The notes below the pieces were generated by a model. It worked only from the letters and a program-made list of their open reading frames with translations. It had not been told where the DNA came from and did not search any database. The position numbers were made by a program, and so were the translations under genes. From Burkholderiales bacterium (GTDB taxonomy: Bacteria; Pseudomonadota; Gammaproteobacteria; Burkholderiales; Burkholderiaceae_C), in assembly GCA_947464185.1 (NCBI GenBank), contig CANHVY010000005.1, positions 1-64,000 of the forward strand: 64,000 nucleotides of DNA, written 5' to 3'. Positions 6,082-15,981 of this stretch are shown piece by piece (within the stretch, counting starts at the first letter, position 1; every line of letters starts with the position of its first letter).

Positions 6082-8594
6082 GCGCCCGCCACCGAGGCGG
6101 TCAGCCCCGCGGGTGAAAAGCAGTGCTGGCCGATGTCTTCGGCCACGGCCAGCGCGGTGGCGTGCAGGGCCCGGGCCCGCTCCAGCAGGCGTCCGGCGAT
6201 GTCGCCCTCCAGCTCGTCCAGTTGCAGGCCCACGCCACGGGCGGGCAGGCGGTCCAGCCCCGTGGGGGTCGGCAGCTTGCCCAGTTCCGTGCGCAGGCGG
6301 CGCAGGGTGCCGGCCAGGCTGCGGGGGTTGGTGTCGTCCAGCACCAGCACGTCGGCCAGGGCCAGCAGGTCGTCGTGGCGCTGGTGGCGGGCGCGGAAGG
6401 TGATGGTGCTGTCGAACAGGTCGAGCAAGGCGTCCACGCCGTCAGGGCTGGCCAGCACGCCCTGGGCCAGGAAAGCCTCCAGCGTGGCGCTCAAGCCCAG
6501 CAGGCGCTCCAGCAGCCGGCCGATGGTCAGCAGGCGCCAGCCGGCGTCGCGCGTCATGCGGTCGGTCTGCGCGCCGGTGAGCGCCGAGAGTTCCAGGCCC
6601 AGGCGGTCCAGCGCGGGCAGGGCGGCGTCGGCACGTGGGGGCGTCAAGGCTTCGGCCAGGGCTTCCTTCATCGTGCGCACCAGCGTCCACTGCTCGGCCG
6701 GCAGCCGTTCGCGCACCGACAGCGCGGCACGTTCTATGGCCTGCAGGTCGAAGGCGATGCTGAAGCCGGCCGAGGCGTCGGCCAGCCCGGCCAGGATGGC
6801 GCGCTCGAAACGCGGTGCCGACTGCGCCAGCGTGGGCACGCCCCAGGGCGCCAGGCTCAGCCGCACCGACAGCGCGGACACCGCCTCCAGCAAGGGGCGC
6901 GGCAGGTTCGTCGCCTGCGGCACCAGGGCCAGCACCTGCCGCGCCAGGCGCACGAGATGTTCCGTCCGTTCGGTGTAGCGGCCCAGCCAGAACAGGTTCT
7001 CGGCCGTGCGGCTGCTCACCGGGCGGCTGCGTCCGGCGATGTCCTGCACGCGCAGCGGGGGCCGCAGCATGGAGAAGGTGTCCACCTCGCCATCGGTCAT
7101 CACCCAGGTGTCCAGGCTGGTGCCGCCGCGCTGCATGGACACGCTGGCATCCTCGCCCTGGGCCACGCGCGTCATGCCGCCAGGCAGCACCTGCCAATGT
7201 CCGCCCGGCCCGGCGATGGCGTACACACGCAACATGGCAGGGCGCGAGACTAGGCCGTCCGCGCCCCAGATCGGGGCGCGCGAGAAGCGCAAGCGGCCCT
7301 GCACCGTCCAGGCATCGGGGTCGAAGCCAACATCCACGGCCGTGGGCTCATGCACCTGAGAAGTGCGGCCGGCGCGGGGGAAGGTGGAGCGCAGCAGCTT
7401 GTCATCCAACTGCTCGCGGACATCATCCCAGGCGGCGGCCTCGCCGCACCACCAGGTGGGCAGGGAGGGCAGTTCCAGCGCCCGGCCGGTGAGCGTCTGC
7501 GCCAGCCCAGGCAGGAAACCCTGAAGGGCGGGCGACTCCAGAAATGCACTGCCAATCGCATTGGCCATCACCACGCGCCCGGCCCGGGCCACCTGCAACA
7601 GGCCCGGCACGCCCAGCGTGGAGTCCGGCCGCAGGAACAGGGGGTCGCACCAGTCATCGTCCAGGCGGCGCAGCAGGCCGTGCACAGGCTCCAGGCCTTC
7701 CACGGTCTTCATGAACAGGCGATCGCCGCGCACGGTGAGGTCCCCGCCTTCCACCAGCGGCAGGCCCAGGTAGCGCGCCAGATAGGCCTGCTCGAACCAG
7801 GTTTCGCTGTAGGGGCCGGGCGTGAGCAGGGCGATGCGGGGCGCGCCGCCATCGGCCAGCGGGCGGGCCGCTTCTTCCAGACCGTCCAGCAGGCGCCGGT
7901 AGCTGGAGGCGATGTGCTGCACCCGCAGCGCACGGTAGGCCTCAGGGAACTGGCGCGACACCAGCAGCCGGTTGTGCAGCACGTAGCCCAGGCCCGAAGG
8001 CCCCTGCGTGCGCTGCGCCACCACCCACCAGCGGCCCTCCGGGCCGCGCGCGATGTCGAAGGCCACCACCCGCAGGCGCAAGCCCCCTGCAGGCGGCACA
8101 CCGCGCAGGGCGCGCACATAGCCCGGATGGCGCATCACCAGCGCGGGCGGCAACAACCCGTCGCGCAGCAGGCGCTGCGGGCCGTACACGTCGTCCAGCA
8201 CGGCTTCGAGCAACCGCGCACGCTGGCGAATGCCACGCTCGATGACTGCCCAGTCCGCCGGCTCGATCAGCAACGGCAGCAACTCCAGCGACCAGGACCG
8301 CGCCACGGCGCCCTCGGGCCCAAAGACGTTGTGCGTGACGCCGTCCCGGCGGATCTGCGCGGCGATGGCCTGGAGGCGGCGGTCGAAGTCGGCGTTCAGA
8401 TCGCCGGCGGCCGGCAGAGGTACCTGCTGCGCGAACCGGCGCCAGGCCGGCCGCCAGGCGCCGTCGGCCGATCGCAGCTCATCCCACACGCCCTGTTCGG
8501 GCACGGTCGAACCTGAGGGGCGGCCCCGCGTGAGCGCAATCATCCCTGCCGAAGATTCGACCGGGACGGAAGGCAGGCTGGGCAAGGGCGGCAA
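6078..8594 (-). CDS. Fused circularly permuted ATP-grasp + alpha-E protein
   Basis: The product has 838 residues; an alternative start at 8543 would remove a proline/serine-rich lead of 17. Residues about 50-510 are an ATP-grasp domain (HNVFGPEGAVARSWSLELLP, then GLGYVLHNRLLVSRQFPEAY). Residues about 520-830 are an alpha-E domain beginning SRTAENLFWLGRYTERTEHL. It thus repeats as one chain what the genes at 3654-5114 and 2476-3537 provide as two. Compared with the stand-alone ATP-grasp, its ligase half is more divergent, so the two sets probably differ in substrate. It is coupled by a 4-base overlap to the transglutaminase gene downstream. Confidence 0.9.
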   Translation of the reverse strand: MPPLPSLPSVPVESSAGMIALTRGRPSGSTVPEQGVWDELRSADGAWRPAWRRFAQQVPLPAAGDLNADFDRRLQAIAAQIRRDGVTHNVFGPEGAVARSWSLELLPLLIEPADWAVIERGIRQRARLLEAVLDDVYGPQRLLRDGLLPPALVMRHPGYVRALRGVPPAGGLRLRVVAFDIARGPEGRWWVVAQRTQGPSGLGYVLHNRLLVSRQFPEAYRALRVQHIASSYRRLLDGLEEAARPLADGGAPRIALLTPGPYSETWFEQAYLARYLGLPLVEGGDLTVRGDRLFMKTVEGLEPVHGLLRRLDDDWCDPLFLRPDSTLGVPGLLQVARAGRVVMANAIGSAFLESPALQGFLPGLAQTLTGRALELPSLPTWWCGEAAAWDDVREQLDDKLLRSTFPRAGRTSQVHEPTAVDVGFDPDAWTVQGRLRFSRAPIWGADGLVSRPAMLRVYAIAGPGGHWQVLPGGMTRVAQGEDASVSMQRGGTSLDTWVMTDGEVDTFSMLRPPLRVQDIAGRSRPVSSRTAENLFWLGRYTERTEHLVRLARQVLALVPQATNLPRPLLEAVSALSVRLSLAPWGVPTLAQSAPRFERAILAGLADASAGFSIAFDLQAIERAALSVRERLPAEQWTLVRTMKEALAEALTPPRADAALPALDRLGLELSALTGAQTDRMTRDAGWRLLTIGRLLERLLGLSATLEAFLAQGVLASPDGVDALLDLFDSTITFRARHQRHDDLLALADVLVLDDTNPRSLAGTLRRLRTELGKLPTPTGLDRLPARGVGLQLDELEGDIAGRLLERARALHATALAVAEDIGQHCFSPAGLTASVAGA

Positions 8595-8621
8595 GGGCGG
8601 GAAGGGCGTGGGCGGCAGGGT

Positions 8622-11600
8622 TCAGCGCTCTGATCTTCGCAGGTCCAGCGTGAACGGGAACTCCAGGCTGGGTTGGGCGGGCTTCACCTCCATGCGGCCG
8701 GGGGTGTGGCCGAAGCGGAAGAAGCGCGCCAGGCGCCGGCTCTCGGCCTCGTAGGCGTTGACGGGGAAGCTGTCGTGGTTGCGTCCGCCCGGATGGGCCA
8801 CGTGGTAGCGGCAGCCACCGATGGAGCGCTGCAGCCAGGCGTCCACGATGTCCACCGTGAGCGGGGCGTGCACGCCGATGGTGGGATGCAGCGCCGAGGG
8901 CGGCTGCCAGGCGCGAAAGCGCACACCGCAGACGAACTCTCCCGTGCGGCCCGTGGGCTGCAGCGGGGCGGCCACGCCGTTGACCGTGATGACGTGGCGG
9001 TTGTCGTTCAGCCCGGTCACCTTGAGTTCCAGCCGCTCCAGCGAGGAATCCACGTAGCGCACCGTGCCGCCGGCGCCGCCCTCCTCGCCCATCACGTGCC
9101 AGGGCTCCAGCGCGGTGCGCAGCGTCAGACCCACGCCCTGCGTGGCCACCTCGCCAGTGAGCGGGAAGCGGAACTCGAAGTGCGGTGCGAACCAGGCGGC
9201 ATCGAAGGCAAAGCCGGCCGCGCGCAATTCGGCGATCACGTCCTCGAAGTCCTGCTGCACGAAGGTGGGCAGCAGAAAGCGGTCGTGCAGGGCCGTGCCC
9301 CAGCGGGTCAGCCGTTGGCGCGTGCCGCCGCGGTAGGGCTCGCCCCAGAAGCGCGCCACCAGGGCGCGCAGCAGCAGTTGCTGCGCCAGGCTCATGCGCG
9401 CATGCGGCGGCATCTCGAAGGCGCGCAGTTCCAGCAGGCCCAGACGCCCTGTGGGGCCATCGGGCGAGAAGAGCTTGTCGATGCAGAACTCGGCGCGGTG
9501 GGTGTTGCCCGTGACGTCGATGAGCAGGTTGCGCAAGGCGCGGTCCACCAGCCAGGGCGGCACGTCGCGCGCTTCAGGCGCGGCCGGCGCACCTGGCGAA
9601 CCCGACACAGCCGCCGCCTCGGCCGCGGCACGCCACACGCCGGTGCGCCGCTCCAGTTCCGCCAGGGCGATCTCCAGCTCGTAGACCTGGTCGTCGCGCG
9701 CCTCGTCCACGCGCGGGGCCTGGCTGGTGGGGCCGATGAACAGGCCGCTGAACAGGTAGCTCAGCGAGGGGTGGTTGTGCCAGTAGGCCAGCAGGCTGGC
9801 CAGCAGGTCCGGCCGGCGCAGGAAGGGGCTGTCGGCCGGCGTCGCCCCGCCCAGCACGAAGTGGTTGCCCCCGCCCGTGCCGGTATGGCGCCCGTCGAGC
9901 ATGAACTTCTCGGTGGACAGGCGCGTCTGGTGCGCCGCGTCGTACAGGAACTCGGTGCGGTCCACCAGTTCGCCCCAGGTGGCCGAGGGGTGGATGTTGA
10001 CCTCGATAACGCCGGGATCGGGTGTCACCTGCAGCAGCTTCAGCCGGGGGTCGCGCGGCGGCGGGTAGCCTTCCAGCACGAGCTTGACGCCCTGCTCGGC
10101 CGCCGTGGCCTCCACCACCTGCAGCAGGGCGAGGTAGTCCTCCAGGTGCTGCAGCGGCGGCATGAAGACGTACAGCACCCCGCTGCGCCCACCCTGTTCG
10201 CGCTCGGCCCGCGGCCCGTTGGCGCGCTGCGGGTCGCGCACCTCCACGCACAGCGCGGTACGCGTGATGCCGGCGGCAGACTTGCCACGCTTTGGCGTCT
10301 GAGGCTCCACCACGCCCGGGATCTGGTTGCGCAGGGCCGCGGGGGCGTTCAGGGGCGCGCGCGCAGGCTGGGGCGTGAACGGGTCGGTCTCCCCCACAAC
10401 GGGCCGGTCTTCGGGCGCGGACCAGGGCAGCGCATCCAGCGGCAGACGCAAGCCCATGGGCGAATCGCCGGGGATCAAGTACATCCGCTCGTCACGCAGG
10501 AACCAACGGCCCGAGATCCAGCGCGGCTGCGCCTCGCCGGCGACCCACTCGCGCTGCAGCGGCAGCACATAGCCCGTGGCGGCTTCCAGCCCTTGCGTGA
10601 ACACGCGGCGCAGCCGTGCGCGCTCCAGTTCGTCATCCAGCTTGGCATCGAACGGATCCACGTTCACCGGCAGGCGGCGCTCGCGCCACAGGTAGTACCA
10701 GGTGTCCTCGTAGCCCGGCTGCACCAGGTCTTCTTCCAGGCCCAGGCGGCGCGCCAGGGCCGCCATGAAGGCATGGGCGTCAGCGCCGGTGTAGCGCTGG
10801 GTCTGGCGCTCGTCTGCGAACAGCGTGGGGTCGGTCCAGCAGGGCTGGCCGTCGGCACGCCAGCAGATGGACAGGGCCCAGCGCGGCAACTGCTCGCCCG
10901 GGTACCACTTGCCCTGGCCGAAGTGCAGGAAACCGCCCGCCCCGTAGCGCGCCAGCAGGCGGTGCGTCAGTTCGTTGGCCAGGCCGCGCTTGGTGGGGCC
11001 CAGGGCGTCGGTGTTCCATTCCGCGCCGTCGCGGTCGTCCACCGAGACGAAGGTGGGCTCGCCGCCCATGGTCAGGCGCACGTCGCCGGCCTGCAGTTGC
11101 GCGTCCACGGCCTCGCCCAGGCGCTGGATGTCGGCCCACTGCGCCTCGGTATAGGGCTTGGTGACACGCGGCGATTCGTAGATGCGCGTGATCTCCATCT
11201 GGTGCGAGAACTCCACCTCGCACTCATCCACCGCGCCGCTGACCGGCGCCGCGCCCGAGGGCTCGGGCGTGCAGGCCACGGGGATGTGGCCCTCACCGGC
11301 CATCAGGCCCGAGGTGGGGTCCAGGCCGACCCAGCCGGCCCCAGGCAGGTAGACCTCGCACCAGGCGTGCAGGTCGGTGAAGTCCACCTCGGTGCCCGAG
11401 GGGCCGTCCAGCGACTTCACGTCCGGCTTGAGCTGGATCAGGTAGCCCGAGACGAAACGCGCCGCCAGCCCCAGGTGGCGCAGCGTCTGCACCAGCAGCC
11501 AGCCGGTGTCGCGGCACGAGCCCGAGCCCTTCTCCAGCGTCACCTCGGGCGTCTGCACGCCGGGTTCCAGGCGGATGAGGTAGGAGATCTCGCGCTGCAG

Positions 11601-12059
11601 GCGCTGGTTCAGGCCCACCAGGAAATCGATGGTGCGCGTCTTCTCGCGCGGGATGCTGTCGACAAAGGCCTTGAACCGCGGCGTCAGCGGGCCGCGAGCC
11701 AGGTAGGGCACGAGGTCCTGCGCCGTCTCGGGGCTGTAGGCGAAGGGCACCTGCTCGGCCTGCGGCTCCAGGAAGAAGTCGAAGGGGTTGTAGACCGCCA
11801 TCTCGGCCACCAGGTCCACCGTCACCTTGAACTCGCTCGTCTTCTCGGGGAAGACCAGGCGCGCCAGGTGGTTGGCAAACGGGTCTTGCTGCCAGTTGAT
11901 GAAGTGCTCGGTCGGCTCGATGCGCAGGCTGTAGCTGAGGATGGGCGTGCGGCAGTGCGGGGCCGGGCGCAGGCGCACCACCTGCGGGCCCAGGTTCACC
12001 AGGCGGTCGTAGCGGTAGTGGGTGACGTGGTGCAGGGCAACGTGGATGGACAAGGGCAA
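8622..12059 (-). CDS. Large transglutaminase + DUF2126 protein
   Basis: The product has 1145 residues. The N-terminal ~300 residues form a transglutaminase-like domain (bacterial N-terminal beta domain, then GSGSCRDTGWLLVQTLRHLG with the catalytic Cys, DLHAWCEVYLPGAGWVGLDP with His and Asp). The remaining ~800 residues are DUF2126, including LTMGGEPTFVSVDDRDGAEW near residue 330 and HTGTGGGNHFVLGGATPADS near 720, which resembles glutamate-cysteine-ligase/glutamine-synthetase-type folds. The combination of a peptidase with a predicted amide ligase is typical of this gene neighbourhood. It is the first gene of the leftward operon and 27 bases separate it from the next. The product it makes or matures is not known. 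Confidence 0.9.
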   Translation of the reverse strand: MPLSIHVALHHVTHYRYDRLVNLGPQVVRLRPAPHCRTPILSYSLRIEPTEHFINWQQDPFANHLARLVFPEKTSEFKVTVDLVAEMAVYNPFDFFLEPQAEQVPFAYSPETAQDLVPYLARGPLTPRFKAFVDSIPREKTRTIDFLVGLNQRLQREISYLIRLEPGVQTPEVTLEKGSGSCRDTGWLLVQTLRHLGLAARFVSGYLIQLKPDVKSLDGPSGTEVDFTDLHAWCEVYLPGAGWVGLDPTSGLMAGEGHIPVACTPEPSGAAPVSGAVDECEVEFSHQMEITRIYESPRVTKPYTEAQWADIQRLGEAVDAQLQAGDVRLTMGGEPTFVSVDDRDGAEWNTDALGPTKRGLANELTHRLLARYGAGGFLHFGQGKWYPGEQLPRWALSICWRADGQPCWTDPTLFADERQTQRYTGADAHAFMAALARRLGLEEDLVQPGYEDTWYYLWRERRLPVNVDPFDAKLDDELERARLRRVFTQGLEAATGYVLPLQREWVAGEAQPRWISGRWFLRDERMYLIPGDSPMGLRLPLDALPWSAPEDRPVVGETDPFTPQPARAPLNAPAALRNQIPGVVEPQTPKRGKSAAGITRTALCVEVRDPQRANGPRAEREQGGRSGVLYVFMPPLQHLEDYLALLQVVEATAAEQGVKLVLEGYPPPRDPRLKLLQVTPDPGVIEVNIHPSATWGELVDRTEFLYDAAHQTRLSTEKFMLDGRHTGTGGGNHFVLGGATPADSPFLRRPDLLASLLAYWHNHPSLSYLFSGLFIGPTSQAPRVDEARDDQVYELEIALAELERRTGVWRAAAEAAAVSGSPGAPAAPEARDVPPWLVDRALRNLLIDVTGNTHRAEFCIDKLFSPDGPTGRLGLLELRAFEMPPHARMSLAQQLLLRALVARFWGEPYRGGTRQRLTRWGTALHDRFLLPTFVQQDFEDVIAELRAAGFAFDAAWFAPHFEFRFPLTGEVATQGVGLTLRTALEPWHVMGEEGGAGGTVRYVDSSLERLELKVTGLNDNRHVITVNGVAAPLQPTGRTGEFVCGVRFRAWQPPSALHPTIGVHAPLTVDIVDAWLQRSIGGCRYHVAHPGGRNHDSFPVNAYEAESRRLARFFRFGHTPGRMEVKPAQPSLEFPFTLDLRRSER

Positions 12060-12134
12060 TGCTCCGGTGCGCTTTCAGGGGGCCAGTGTCGCGGATGCAA
12101 GGTCCGGGCCAGTGGGCAGTGGGGATCGGCGCTT

Positions 12135-14759
12135 TCAGGGACGTGTCATCCAGTAGCGGGGCCGCTGCGCCCGCTCGCATCGCCCTTGCGCCTCGTCGGA
12201 GCGCCAGCTCCACGCGCCGCAGCGGTCGGTGCGCAGCACCTCGATGCCCCTGGACTCGTAACGCGCCACCACGTCGGGCGCAGGGTGGCCGTAGCGGCTG
12301 CGGTAGGCCGCCTGCACCAGCGCCACGCGCGGGGCCACGGCCTCCAGGAAAGCCGGGCTGGACGAGGTGCGGCTGCCATGATGAGGCACCAGCAGCACCT
12401 CAGACTTGAGCACAGGGCTCTTCTGCAGCGCCGGCTCCGGCCCTGCCGCGGCACGGGCCACCAGCGCGGCCTCCTGGGCGGCCTCGATGTCGCCCGTCAG
12501 CAGCAGGCTGCGGCCCGAGGCGTCGGTCACCCGCAGCACGCAACTCAGCGCGTTGGGCCGCGCGGGCACGAGGCCCGGTGGCGGATGCTCAGCCGACAGG
12601 GGGTGCAGCATCTCGAAGCGCACGCCGTCCCAGTCCCAGCGCTGTCCGGCGTCACAACGCTGGTGGTCGGGCAGCAGCGCGCGCAAGGGGTGAAACGTCT
12701 CCAGCGAGCTGCTGAGCTGGCGTACGGGCAGCGCCTTCATCAGCGAGGCCGCCCCGCCCACGTGGTCCAGATCGCGGTGGCTCAGCACCAGCAGGTCCAC
12801 GGCGTGCTCGCCCCGAGCCCGCAACAGCGGCAGCAGCACGCGCTGGCCGGCATCGGCTTCGGGGGTGTACTGCGGTCCGGCGTCATAAAGCAGCAGGTGG
12901 CCGGCCGTGCGCACCAGCACCGCCGTGCCCTGCCCCACGTCCACCACCACCGTCTCGAACCGACCTGGGGGCGGCCGGTCCACGGGCGGCAGCAGCAAGG
13001 GCAGCACCAGCGGCAGCCCCAGCACGCGCAGCCGCCAGGGCAGCGGCATCACCAGCAGTGCGCCGCCCAGCAGCCCCGCGCCCACCGCCCAGGGCGGCGC
13101 GGCAGCAGCGTTCCACACCGCCAGCGGCCAGGCAGCCATGCCCTGCAGCAGCGCCGTCAGGCCCTGCACGCCCCAGGCCGCCACGGACCACAGCGGGGAG
13201 AGGATCAAGCCGGCCAGGGCCAGCGGCGTGATCAGCAGCGTGACCAGTGGAATCGCCACCAGGTTCGCGAGAAACCCCACCACCGACACCTGCTGGAAGA
13301 ACACCAGCGTCAGCGGCGTGAGGCCGGCGGTGGCGATGGCCTGGGTGCGCAACAGCGGGGCGAGGTGCGCGCTCCAGGCAGCCCGCACGGTCGAGCTCCA
13401 GCTCTGCCTCTGCGCGGGGGCGCCGAAGGTCGCGGCGCTGGCCTCCCCTGCGGCCAGGCCACGGGGCGCCGGCCGGGACGCCGGGTCGGACGCCATCAGC
13501 ATCGCCACGGCGAAGAACGAGAGCCAGAAGCCGGGCTGGCCCACCGCCCAGGGATCCATGAGCGTCACGGCCACCGCCGAGGCCAAGAGCACCAGCGGCC
13601 CCGGCCAATGGCGCCCGGCCAGGCGCAGCACCACCACCACGGCCAGCATCAGAACGGTGCGCTGCGCAGGCACGCCCCAGCCGGCCACGGCGGCGTAGGC
13701 CGCGGCCAGCACCAAGCCGCCCACCAGGGCCGCCGTCTGCGCCGGCATCCACAGCATCAGCCGCGGGCTGCGGCGCCAGGCCCAACCGACGCCCGCCGCT
13801 GCCAGCCAGGCCCACATGGTGACGTGGAGTCCGCTGATGCTCATGAGGTGCGCCACCCCGGTGGTGCGGAACAGCTCCCATCCCTCGCTGTCGATGGAAG
13901 CCTGGTCCCCCACCGCCAGCGCGGCCAGCACACCGGCGGCCGCCGGGTCGGCCACGCGCAGCAGGATCGCATCGCGCCAGTGCTGGCGCAGCCGCTCCAG
14001 CGGGTGCGCCGCCGCCGGCTGCAAGCGCTGCGCACCCGGACGCACGTGCCCGGTGGCTCGCAGGTCCTGCTCGAACAGCCAGCGCTCCAGGTCGAAACCA
14101 TGCGGATTCAGCGCCCCGTGAGGACGCTTCAGGCGCACGGGCAGGCGCCAGCGGTCACCCGCCACCAAGGGCGCCGATGGTCGGCTCAGGACGGTGTCGA
14201 CGTCCCAGCCCTGGAACCAGCCCAGGGACACGCGCTGCGGCACGTTCACAGGGAGGGCGCTGTTGGCAGAACCCGGACGCCTGTCCAGCCACTCGGCCGT
14301 CTCCACCTCGAACACGAAGCGCAGGCCCACGGCACTCACGCGGGGCAATTCCGCCACCGTGCCGGTGAGCACCAGGTCCTGGCCCTCCAGCTCCGGGGCC
14401 AGCGCCTGCTGCAGCCGGGCCTGGGCGCGCAGGTCCGCGTGGAACCAGCCCAGGCCGAAGACGCCCAGCAGAGTCAGACCCGCCAGGAAAGCGAGGAGCA
14501 GGCGGGAAGGAAGCCCGGGCGCGCGCTGCCCGGCCCCCCAGGCCCTCAGGCCCCAGGCACCGACCACGGACGCGAGGGCCGCGCCCGCCAGACCTGCCCA
14601 GGCCTGCGGACTGGACGGCAGGGTGGCCTGCTGCATCTGCAGTGCCGTGCCGGCCAGCCAGGCCAGGGCCAGCAGGGCCGTCCAGGCCGCGGACCCGCCC
14701 ACCCGCAGGCCGGCGGTGCCTGCGCGGCCGGCGGTGCCTGTTGACGGCGCTGTGTGCAT
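12135..14759 (-). CDS. comEC: DNA internalisation protein ComEC/Rec2
   Basis: The product has 874 residues from the ATG at 14759 (an upstream ATG at 14786 is possible). Its order is: N-terminal membrane segments and a DUF4131 domain (about 1-220), the competence-domain multi-helix channel (about 230-560, with TTGVAHLMSISGLHVTMWAW, the characteristic LMSISGLH), then a metallo-beta-lactamase-like domain with LLVLSHRDLDHVGGA and LLVPHHGSRTSSS. It forms the inner-membrane pore for transforming DNA and probably degrades the second strand. It is followed 75 bases later by the DUF2126 gene, with no sign of functional linkage. Confidence 0.93.
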   Translation of the reverse strand: MHTAPSTGTAGRAGTAGLRVGGSAAWTALLALAWLAGTALQMQQATLPSSPQAWAGLAGAALASVVGAWGLRAWGAGQRAPGLPSRLLLAFLAGLTLLGVFGLGWFHADLRAQARLQQALAPELEGQDLVLTGTVAELPRVSAVGLRFVFEVETAEWLDRRPGSANSALPVNVPQRVSLGWFQGWDVDTVLSRPSAPLVAGDRWRLPVRLKRPHGALNPHGFDLERWLFEQDLRATGHVRPGAQRLQPAAAHPLERLRQHWRDAILLRVADPAAAGVLAALAVGDQASIDSEGWELFRTTGVAHLMSISGLHVTMWAWLAAAGVGWAWRRSPRLMLWMPAQTAALVGGLVLAAAYAAVAGWGVPAQRTVLMLAVVVVLRLAGRHWPGPLVLLASAVAVTLMDPWAVGQPGFWLSFFAVAMLMASDPASRPAPRGLAAGEASAATFGAPAQRQSWSSTVRAAWSAHLAPLLRTQAIATAGLTPLTLVFFQQVSVVGFLANLVAIPLVTLLITPLALAGLILSPLWSVAAWGVQGLTALLQGMAAWPLAVWNAAAAPPWAVGAGLLGGALLVMPLPWRLRVLGLPLVLPLLLPPVDRPPPGRFETVVVDVGQGTAVLVRTAGHLLLYDAGPQYTPEADAGQRVLLPLLRARGEHAVDLLVLSHRDLDHVGGAASLMKALPVRQLSSSLETFHPLRALLPDHQRCDAGQRWDWDGVRFEMLHPLSAEHPPPGLVPARPNALSCVLRVTDASGRSLLLTGDIEAAQEAALVARAAAGPEPALQKSPVLKSEVLLVPHHGSRTSSSPAFLEAVAPRVALVQAAYRSRYGHPAPDVVARYESRGIEVLRTDRCGAWSWRSDEAQGRCERAQRPRYWMTRP

Positions 14760-14880
14760 CAGAACTCCAGGGCCCGGAACGCGCATCGGGCCAAGCGGTC
14801 CGAGTGTAGGATTCCGCGCCTCTGGACCCGCGACGCGTCTTCACACCCGTCACGCCCCCTTCAACCCACCGGACCCGCCC

Positions 14881-15339
14881 ATGACCATCGCCCAACGCCT
14901 TGCCGACCTCGGCATCACCCTGCCTGCCGTGGCCGTGCCTGCGGCGGCCTACGTGCCTTTCGTCCGCACTGGCAACCTCGTCTTCGTGTCGGGCCACATC
15001 GCCAAGCAGGACGGCAAGGCCTGGGTGGGCCAACTCGGCCTGACGATGACCACGACCGAAGGCCAGCAGGCCGCACGCGCCGTGGCCATCGACCTCATGG
15101 GCACGCTGCAGGCCGCGGCGGGCGATCTGTCACGCATCAAGCGCATCGTCAAGGTGCTGAGCCTGGTCAACAGCACGCCGACCTTCACCGAGCACCACCT
15201 GGTGACGAACGGTTGCTCCGAGCTGCTGGTGCACGCATTCGGTGCCGAGGTGGGCGCGCATGCGCGCTCTGCCTTCGGCGTGGCGCAGCTGCCCTTGGGG
15301 GCTTGCGTGGAAGTCGAGCTGATCGCCGAGCTGGCGTGA
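14881..15339 (+). CDS. RidA family protein (YjgF/YER057c/UK114 superfamily)
   Basis: The product has 152 residues, the length of the longer RidA subgroup. Visible features are LVFVSGHIAKQDGKAWVGQL near residues 33-52, VKVLSLVNSTPTFTEHHLVT and the C-terminal ARSAFGVAQLPLGACVEVEL. The superfamily's substrate Arg appears in the ARSAFG segment. RidA proteins hydrolyse reactive enamine/imine intermediates (for example 2-aminoacrylate) to keto acids in the cytosol. It diverges from comEC with about 120 bases between them and precedes dsbB by 33 bases. The subgroup's substrate is not fixed by sequence. Confidence 0.9.
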   Translation: MTIAQRLADLGITLPAVAVPAAAYVPFVRTGNLVFVSGHIAKQDGKAWVGQLGLTMTTTEGQQAARAVAIDLMGTLQAAAGDLSRIKRIVKVLSLVNSTPTFTEHHLVTNGCSELLVHAFGAEVGAHARSAFGVAQLPLGACVEVELIAELA

Positions 15340-15372
15340 TCGCCGGGCTGTCTTTGCATCCTGCACGCCGCC

Positions 15373-15894
15373 ATGAACAGCCTGTTTGACCGCCCTGCAG
15401 CCGTGCTGCTGCTGGTGGCCGGGTTCAGCCTGGCGGCAATCGGTACCGCGCTGGTGTCGCAACACGTGTTCGACATGCAGCCCTGCCCCTGGTGCGTGCT
15501 GCAGCGCGCGGTGTTCGCCGCGATCGCCCTGGTGGCCCTGGCGGGGGCCTGGCTGCCGCAGCGGCTGGCCAAGGCCGGCGCGCTGCTGGTCACGGGTCTG
15601 CTGGCCGCCGCGGGCATCGCCGCCGCCCTGTGGCAGCACCTGGTGGCGAAGTCCTCGTCCTCGTGCAACCTGACGCTGGCCGACCGCATCATCAGCGGAC
15701 TGCAGCTCGACGCCCTGGCCCCGGAAGTGTTCGCGCCCCGGGCCTCCTGCGCAGACGCCGCAGTGAACCTGCTGGGCCTGCCCTACGAGTTCTGGAGCCT
15801 GGGCCTGTTCGCAGTGCTCGGCGGGGCCGGGGCCTGGGCGCTGGTGCGGCTGTGGGCCCCCGGCGGGTCCCGGCAGGGCGGGCCATCAGGGTAA
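15373..15894 (+). CDS. dsbB: Disulfide bond formation protein B
   Basis: The product has 173 residues with four hydrophobic segments and both redox pairs: Cys38-Cys41 in QPCPWCVLQR (first periplasmic loop) and Cys98/Cys126 in the second loop (SSSSCNLTL and APRASCADAA). DsbB re-oxidises periplasmic DsbA and passes electrons to ubiquinone. VLQR after the CPWC motif includes the quinone-site Arg. Length and topology are standard. The neighbour upstream is the RidA-family gene. Confidence 0.95.
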   Translation: MNSLFDRPAAVLLLVAGFSLAAIGTALVSQHVFDMQPCPWCVLQRAVFAAIALVALAGAWLPQRLAKAGALLVTGLLAAAGIAAALWQHLVAKSSSSCNLTLADRIISGLQLDALAPEVFAPRASCADAAVNLLGLPYEFWSLGLFAVLGGAGAWALVRLWAPGGSRQGGPSG

Positions 15895-15981
15895 GCCTTG
15901 ATGTCACGCCGCGGACAGGCTGCTACGGTTCCTCTCGTGTGAGCCCGCCCCCCAGGCAGGGCTCGCCAGGGGGGACAAAAA

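Noticed and set aside
8673-14744. A 2023-codon open frame on the plus strand opposite the DUF2126 and comEC genes
   Set aside because: It lies antisense to two well-recognised proteins, and its translation is His/Gln/Gly/Arg-rich with no known domain. This is the usual shadow of high-GC coding DNA.
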